Origin: Candidatus Schekmanbacteria bacterium
GTDB lineage: Bacteria; CSSED10-310; JACPHN01
NCBI GenBank assembly: GCA_016188575.1
Contig: JACPHN010000068.1
Span: forward strand, 62,001 to 126,000
Length of the DNA: 64,000 bases
Direction: 5' to 3'
Part shown: positions 59,789 to 64,000 of the stretch, piece after piece
Numbering within the stretch: the first letter of the stretch is position 1
How the letters are laid out: the number at the start of each line of letters is the position of its first letter
Translations under genes and position numbers: made by a program
Notes under the pieces: model-generated
The model's input: the letters and a program-made list of their open reading frames with translations, nothing else
Database searches by the model: none
What the model was told of the DNA's origin: nothing

Positions 59789-62581
59789 TCAGCGGATGCG
59801 AAGCTCGGAGAATTCCGCGCGGTACCGATAGTAGGCAAAGGCGCTGGTTTCGGCGCGATCCTCACCTCTACCGATAGCATCGAGCACCGCGGCACGCGCG
59901 CGGAGCCGCTCGGCCTCCTGAGATGACAGCTCGGCGGATTCAAAGAGCCGGGTGAACCATTCTCTCTCCTCTCCAGTCAGCGCCCGGCGTCGCGCATGCT
60001 CGAGCTCGGCTTCGAGATCGGCGGCCGTCTCGGCAGTGACCAGCCGAGCCCCGGCCGAAGCCGCGACCCCGGCATCCAACTCACGCAAGTCGGTCGCGGG
60101 CAGCATGTGATCGGCAAGCAGCACGAGGAAGACACCCGCTTGCCGCGCCGCCGCCAGCAGTCGCACCCACGCCACGGTTTCGCCTCCCGTGACGCTGGCG
60201 AAAAGCGCCTTCAGCATCCGCACCGAGTCCACCACGAGCACCACCGGCTGAGCCGACGCGGGTTCAGAGCTGCTCGGCACCTCCAGTTGCTCCGCCGCCG
60301 CGGCGCGCTCGGCGTGCATGGTGTCGATCAGCAGTTGCAGCGCGCCTTCACCGCCGGTGACGCCAGCCATGGGCAACACCTGGATGCGAGCCGAAAACGC
60401 CTTGTAGGTATCGAACGCCCGTTCCAGCTTCTGGCGGATCCGCTCGATATCCGGCACGGTCCCGCCTTGCGAGGAGAACCAGGCGCGGCTTTGCAAGGTG
60501 CGCCGGCTCCACGAGCACAGCCGGGCGACGCTCGCCATGCACAGCTCGCTGGTATCCATGACGAAGTTGGCAAAGACGCAGCGGGCCAGGTGGCGCGCTG
60601 CCCAGTGGTCGACGTGCTGAATCGCGAAGTCGAAGACGCCCGTGTCGCAGCGGCCGCGCAGGATAAAGGTGTCCCCCGGTCGAGCACCACCCATGAAGAT
60701 CTTGTTGAGCCCGTGGCTCAGGAACGTGAGTTGAGGCAGCGGTCGCAGCAACTCGGCCATGATCTCGTCCGAGGAAGAGTCCATACGCACCGGCACGACC
60801 GCACGCACCAACGGCGCCGCTTCCTTGAGAAGGTCGCGGAATAGCGAGGCCGCGCGGTCTTCGGGCGCCTCGGCCACCAGTTTGGCGTAGCGTCCCAGGA
60901 GCCCACCCAGCGCGCTTTCTCCGGCTGGCGCCACCGCCGCCGCCGCCAGCGGCCGCACGCGAATGAGGTGCGGGTGGTCGATGGTCGGGTGCGGGCTCGG
61001 TTTGTCCGGAACCTCCTTGACCACGATCTCGTCTTGCAACTGGCGAACCGCGTCGCGCAGGGTCGCATCCTCTTCGGCGCGCAAGCGGCGCATTTCACCG
61101 GGCGAGGGAGCAACCGCGGCTCGCAGCAGGCTCGGATCGCCGGCGCTGGCATCCCCCTGATGCGAGGACCGCATCACTTCAACCTCCGCCGCCTGAATAG
61201 AACGGGGAGGCGCTTCTCGCGCTTCGGCAAACGCGAGCGCTTCCGGGACCGGGGCCGGCTGCTCGGGCTCGGCGTGGTAGTGGTGCTGATCGGACACGAT
61301 GAGGTCGAGTGCGGGTTCGGCCGCGTAGCCGGCAAAGTCGTTCGCCTCCAGTCCACGGGCCTCGTGGCCCGGCGCGCCCGCCGACAGGCTTTCCTTTGGA
61401 TAAACCTCGTCAAGGCTGAGCAGCTTGCGTTCCTCGATCTGCCTGCCGTCGCGCACCATCAGTGCCGACCAGCGGAAAAAGGCCGCTGCCAGGGGTTGCG
61501 GGGTAACGACTTCGGGCCGGGTTATCGACGGCCGCACGTGCGTTCCGGCGCGCAAGAGCTGGATGGGTGGCTCCGAAAGCAGCTCTTCGATGTGCAGCGG
61601 CACCTTGTGCAACTGGGTCGAAGTGCTGCGCGAGCCCTCGGCTCGCCATTTCTGGCTGTTGCTGTAGCGATCGGCGAGGACTTGCTTGATCTTCTGGGTC
61701 ACTACCCCGCGACCCTCGCGCCGGTAGATGCCCGCGATGTAGTCGGTCATGCGTTCATAGATGCGGTGGAGGTCGCTGGCCGGCCGCACGCCAAAGACGC
61801 GGTAGTCGATCTGCAGATCGATTCCCGAACCGTTCATGTAGGGGTAGACGACGTTTCGGCTCAGGCCGAACTTCTTCCACAGCGTTTCCACGTAGGTGGC
61901 GGCGTCTCGCTGCGCGGCCTTCATTCCTTCGCCAAGCGCCGTCAGCGTGCGACTGGAGTCCCCACCTCGCTCCGGGTTCTCGAACACCGCGAAAAGATCT
62001 CCGAGCAGCATGGCGGACTGGTCGGCAAGCCCCCGCTGCAGGCGTTGCAGATCGCCATCGCGATAGCGAAAGACGCTGGTAAGCACGTCCGAGGCCTGCG
62101 CGGCGATTGCGGACATCGAGACTGAAGCCATGGGGGTAAGGACGGTCCGCGTCTGTCGCGTGCTCGGATCGGCGAACTCGAGCTGAATATAGGAAAACTC
62201 CTCGTCGGCCACCGCGGGCGGTTCGGGGACGGGAAGCGAAAGATCGATGCGCTTCTGAGGTGCCCAGGTTTCGACGACTTCCTCCAGGGAAAAGCCCGTC
62301 GACAGGCAGAAGATCTCGAGCAAGTTGACGGCGCCGACCTTGCGAAAGTAGATCTCGCAATCCGGCTCCTGGCAGTACCCGTAGTTGAACGTCGTATTGA
62401 TGGTGAGAGACTTGCCCGTTTCTCGGGTGTGAATCGGGCAGACCGCGGTAATCTCATCGCCGTTGATGTCGACGTCGTCCAGACAAAGCGAGCGAAAGAT
62501 CTCATCCGCCGTAACGGAGAGATTCAGGACGTCGATGCTGGCGTCCGGCCAGCGCGTGTTGAATCGCGAGTTGTCCTGCAT
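59789..62581 (-). CDS. DnaG-type zinc finger plus DnaB-like RecA-fold protein, unknown function
   Basis: 930 residues. The N-terminus has a primase-like zinc finger: Cys48-x2-His51-x18-Cys70-x4-Cys75 in AVCPIHTRETGKSL...YGYCQEPDCE, followed by AVNLLEIFCLSTGFSLEEVV as in DnaG finger proteins. Residues 180-530 are helical with no TOPRIM motif seen. The C-terminal third resembles the DnaB/KaiC RecA fold: FLSHGLNKIFMGGARPGDTF, then ILRGRCDTGVFDFAIQHVDH at the position of the P-loop (about 619-660), with no GK[ST], and Walker B-like VVLVVDSVRML near 780. It may therefore not hydrolyse ATP. Neighbours: a SpoIIE phosphatase starts 266 bp upstream. Both fold calls are pattern-based. Confidence 0.7.
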   Translation of the reverse strand: MQDNSRFNTRWPDASIDVLNLSVTADEIFRSLCLDDVDINGDEITAVCPIHTRETGKSLTINTTFNYGYCQEPDCEIYFRKVGAVNLLEIFCLSTGFSLEEVVETWAPQKRIDLSLPVPEPPAVADEEFSYIQLEFADPSTRQTRTVLTPMASVSMSAIAAQASDVLTSVFRYRDGDLQRLQRGLADQSAMLLGDLFAVFENPERGGDSSRTLTALGEGMKAAQRDAATYVETLWKKFGLSRNVVYPYMNGSGIDLQIDYRVFGVRPASDLHRIYERMTDYIAGIYRREGRGVVTQKIKQVLADRYSNSQKWRAEGSRSTSTQLHKVPLHIEELLSEPPIQLLRAGTHVRPSITRPEVVTPQPLAAAFFRWSALMVRDGRQIEERKLLSLDEVYPKESLSAGAPGHEARGLEANDFAGYAAEPALDLIVSDQHHYHAEPEQPAPVPEALAFAEAREAPPRSIQAAEVEVMRSSHQGDASAGDPSLLRAAVAPSPGEMRRLRAEEDATLRDAVRQLQDEIVVKEVPDKPSPHPTIDHPHLIRVRPLAAAAVAPAGESALGGLLGRYAKLVAEAPEDRAASLFRDLLKEAAPLVRAVVPVRMDSSSDEIMAELLRPLPQLTFLSHGLNKIFMGGARPGDTFILRGRCDTGVFDFAIQHVDHWAARHLARCVFANFVMDTSELCMASVARLCSWSRRTLQSRAWFSSQGGTVPDIERIRQKLERAFDTYKAFSARIQVLPMAGVTGGEGALQLLIDTMHAERAAAAEQLEVPSSSEPASAQPVVLVVDSVRMLKALFASVTGGETVAWVRLLAAARQAGVFLVLLADHMLPATDLRELDAGVAASAGARLVTAETAADLEAELEHARRRALTGEEREWFTRLFESAELSSQEAERLRARAAVLDAIGRGEDRAETSAFAYYRYRAEFSELRIR

Positions 62582-62687
62582 CGGTGGCGACTCTTCTGTT
62601 TGGCGAGGGAAAGCCTCAGGAGCACATGGGATGAGCGAAAAACTTTAGCATAACGCAGTGCAAACGATTATGCCAAAGGGCAACAAG

Positions 62688-62825
62688 TAGATCCACCGCC
62701 TGTTCTCCGCCGGCGTGACAGCGCCCCCGTCCGTCCCTCTTCCTGCAAGTGGGGGGAGGTGAGGTGGAGGGTCTTCGTGATGCGCTTTCCGCACAGCTCG
62801 CAGTCGCCCAAGCGGTGGATTCAGG
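62688..62825. repeat. Dispersed inverted-repeat element B, copy 4
   Basis: 138 bp, ends TAGATCCACCGCC and AGCGGTGGATTCAGG, middle CTTCGTGATGCGCTTTCCGC. It lies between the 930-residue gene and the phosphatase gene at 62848. No target duplication was found. Confidence 0.7.
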
Positions 62826-62847
62826 AACACCGGCGTCGGTTCCACGC

Positions 62848-64000
62848 TCATAAGGCCCGCAGCACGACGATGGTCTGATCGTCGTGCGGGGGAATGCCCG
62901 CGAGAAACGCCTCGACGTCGGCAATCAAGGCCGCGACGACTTCGTCCGCGGGCAGCCGCGCGCAGTTGCGGACCGTCTCCTGCAGGCGCTCGAGACCAAA
63001 CATCTCCCGCGTGCTGTTCATCGCCTCGACGAGACCGTCGGTCGTGAAGACCAACAGATCGTTCTTGTTCAAGGCGACGGATTGAACTCCGTACTGATAT
63101 CCGTTTTGCCGTAGATCCATAACCCCTAGAGGTAGCCCCTGGACATCGACGAAATCGCAATAGGAGCCGTCGCTCCGGCACAGAACCGGCTGCATCTGTC
63201 CTGCGTTTGCCAGCAGTACCTCATTGCTGTCGTCATTGACGCACGCATACCCCAGCGCCACGAACGAGCGATTGCCTTGCATCTTGTCATACAGGGCGAC
63301 GTTGGATTCGAGCAAGACCTGAGCGGGGTTGTTCTTGCCGATCGCGATCGAGGAGATGACACTCGAAGCGACCGCCATGAGCATCGCGCCGGGAACGCTC
63401 TTGCCGGACACGTCACCGATGGCGATGCCGAGATGACCGTTGTGGTCGGAAATGTACGAGTAGAAGTCACCGCCGACCTCGTGGGCCGGGCGGCAGAGAG
63501 CGCGGATCTCGAATCGCTCGAGATTCGGGTCCTGCCTGGGCAAGAGTGACATCTGGATCCGGCGTCCGATGCGCAGCTCCTCCTGGATGCGCGCCTGCTC
63601 GCGCAGTTGCTCCTGCGCGCGGCGCAGCTCCTTGAAGGCGCGGCGCAGCCGGCGGTTGCGTTCCTGAAGGTCGCGGATGAACCCGGCATCGGCCTCGCGA
63701 ATGCGGTTGGAGAGCGCCCGCAGCATGCCGAGGTTGATGTCGGGAAAGCGGACCAGCAGCTCCTTGAAGTTCACCCGGCTGAGCACCATCGTTTCAGTAT
63801 CTTCGAGCGCGATGACGTTCGCCGATCGGGGGCGGTCTTCAAGCAGGGCCATCTCGCCGTAAAACGTGCCCGGTTTGCCGACTGATGCGATCTGCTCGGT
63901 GCCGTCGACGGTGTTCTTTGACACCTTGACGCTGCCGCTTTTGACGACGAATAGCTCGTCACCCACCTGACCCTCGCGAATGATGAATTCGCCAGCGGCG
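62848..64000 (-). CDS. Cyclic-nucleotide-binding-domain SpoIIE phosphatase (5' end outside window)
   Basis: The frame is open to the window edge on the minus strand, so the N-terminus is missing. The visible part starts inside a cNMP-binding (Crp-type) domain (GEFIIREGQVGDELFVVKSG; PGTFYGEMALLEDRPRSANV), then a coiled coil (ERNRRLRRAFKELRRAQEQL), then a SpoIIE/PP2C phosphatase with EVGGDFYSYI, GDVSGKSVPGAMLMAV and the final HDDQTIVVLRAL. It probably dephosphorylates an anti-anti-sigma factor in response to a bound cyclic nucleotide (inference). Whether the cNMP site binds a ligand depends on residues mostly visible here: the phosphate-cassette FYGEMALLEDRPRSA has the Arg expected for ligand binding. 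Confidence 0.92.
   Translation of the reverse strand, partial: AAGEFIIREGQVGDELFVVKSGSVKVSKNTVDGTEQIASVGKPGTFYGEMALLEDRPRSANVIALEDTETMVLSRVNFKELLVRFPDINLGMLRALSNRIREADAGFIRDLQERNRRLRRAFKELRRAQEQLREQARIQEELRIGRRIQMSLLPRQDPNLERFEIRALCRPAHEVGGDFYSYISDHNGHLGIAIGDVSGKSVPGAMLMAVASSVISSIAIGKNNPAQVLLESNVALYDKMQGNRSFVALGYACVNDDSNEVLLANAGQMQPVLCRSDGSYCDFVDVQGLPLGVMDLRQNGYQYGVQSVALNKNDLLVFTTDGLVEAMNSTREMFGLERLQETVRNCARLPADEVVAALIADVEAFLAGIPPHDDQTIVVLRAL

Overview
The window is high-GC bacterial chromosome, visibly above 65% G+C in most genes. It reads as an uncultivated Gram-negative lineage of deltaproteobacterial grade (Myxococcota, Desulfobacterota or Binatota-like). This assignment is an inference. 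It rests on MopE-type metal-binding repeats, M64 peptidase, DNRLRE-domain secreted proteins, Uma2 genes, GatCAB, several SpoIIE-type phosphatases and envelope glycan genes. No rRNA, tRNA or CRISPR array was seen.

Bases 1-8,350: a hybrid histidine kinase/SpoIIE phosphatase cut by the left edge, then a secreted protein. An accessory strip follows: a decayed BrnT toxin, a 209-bp inverted-repeat element flanked by an 8-bp duplication, an integron integrase pseudogene that has lost its catalytic core, and two cassette-like genes (DUF3644; a DUF433-DUF5615 fusion), each followed by a 60-bp attC-like site. A 1-Cys-type peroxiredoxin closes the strip.

Bases 8,350-31,430: about 1.1 kb of palindromic repeats, a MopE-repeat secreted protein, two Uma2-like genes in the whole window (one here, one near 58.4 kb), an unknown secreted protein, a DUF523-DUF1722 protein, a membrane SpoIIE phosphatase, asnS, two large secreted metallopeptidases (a propeller-type protein and an M64 protein), a nonsense-mutated Rpn/PD-(D/E)XK-like pseudogene, an IscB-like relic, an EamA transporter, an M32 carboxypeptidase and a TrkA-type K+ channel.

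Bases 31,430-45,300: a second copy of the 8-bp-duplicating element, then a 1,952-residue secreted protein with DNRLRE and esterase-like domains. A minus-strand glycan locus follows (GT2, cytidylyltransferase, 2-hydroxyacid dehydrogenase, SDR, flippase, FkbM methyltransferase). Its distal end is A+T-rich and looks imported. A second, differently broken copy of the Rpn-like gene ends the region.

Bases 45,300-64,000: a tight minus-strand housekeeping operon (glmM, HAD phosphatase, gatC, gatA, gatB, a small His-rich secreted protein, a PA14-tailed GT39 transferase), then an acyl-CoA dehydrogenase, ddl, an IS5-type transposase relic and the second Uma2 gene. Last come a small winged-helix-like gene, an unusual 930-residue protein with a DnaG-type zinc finger and a DnaB-like RecA fold lacking a Walker A lysine, and a cNMP-binding SpoIIE phosphatase that runs off the right edge.

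The most interesting items are the DnaG-finger/DnaB-like fusion, the dead integron with its two cassettes, and the families of small inverted-repeat elements.
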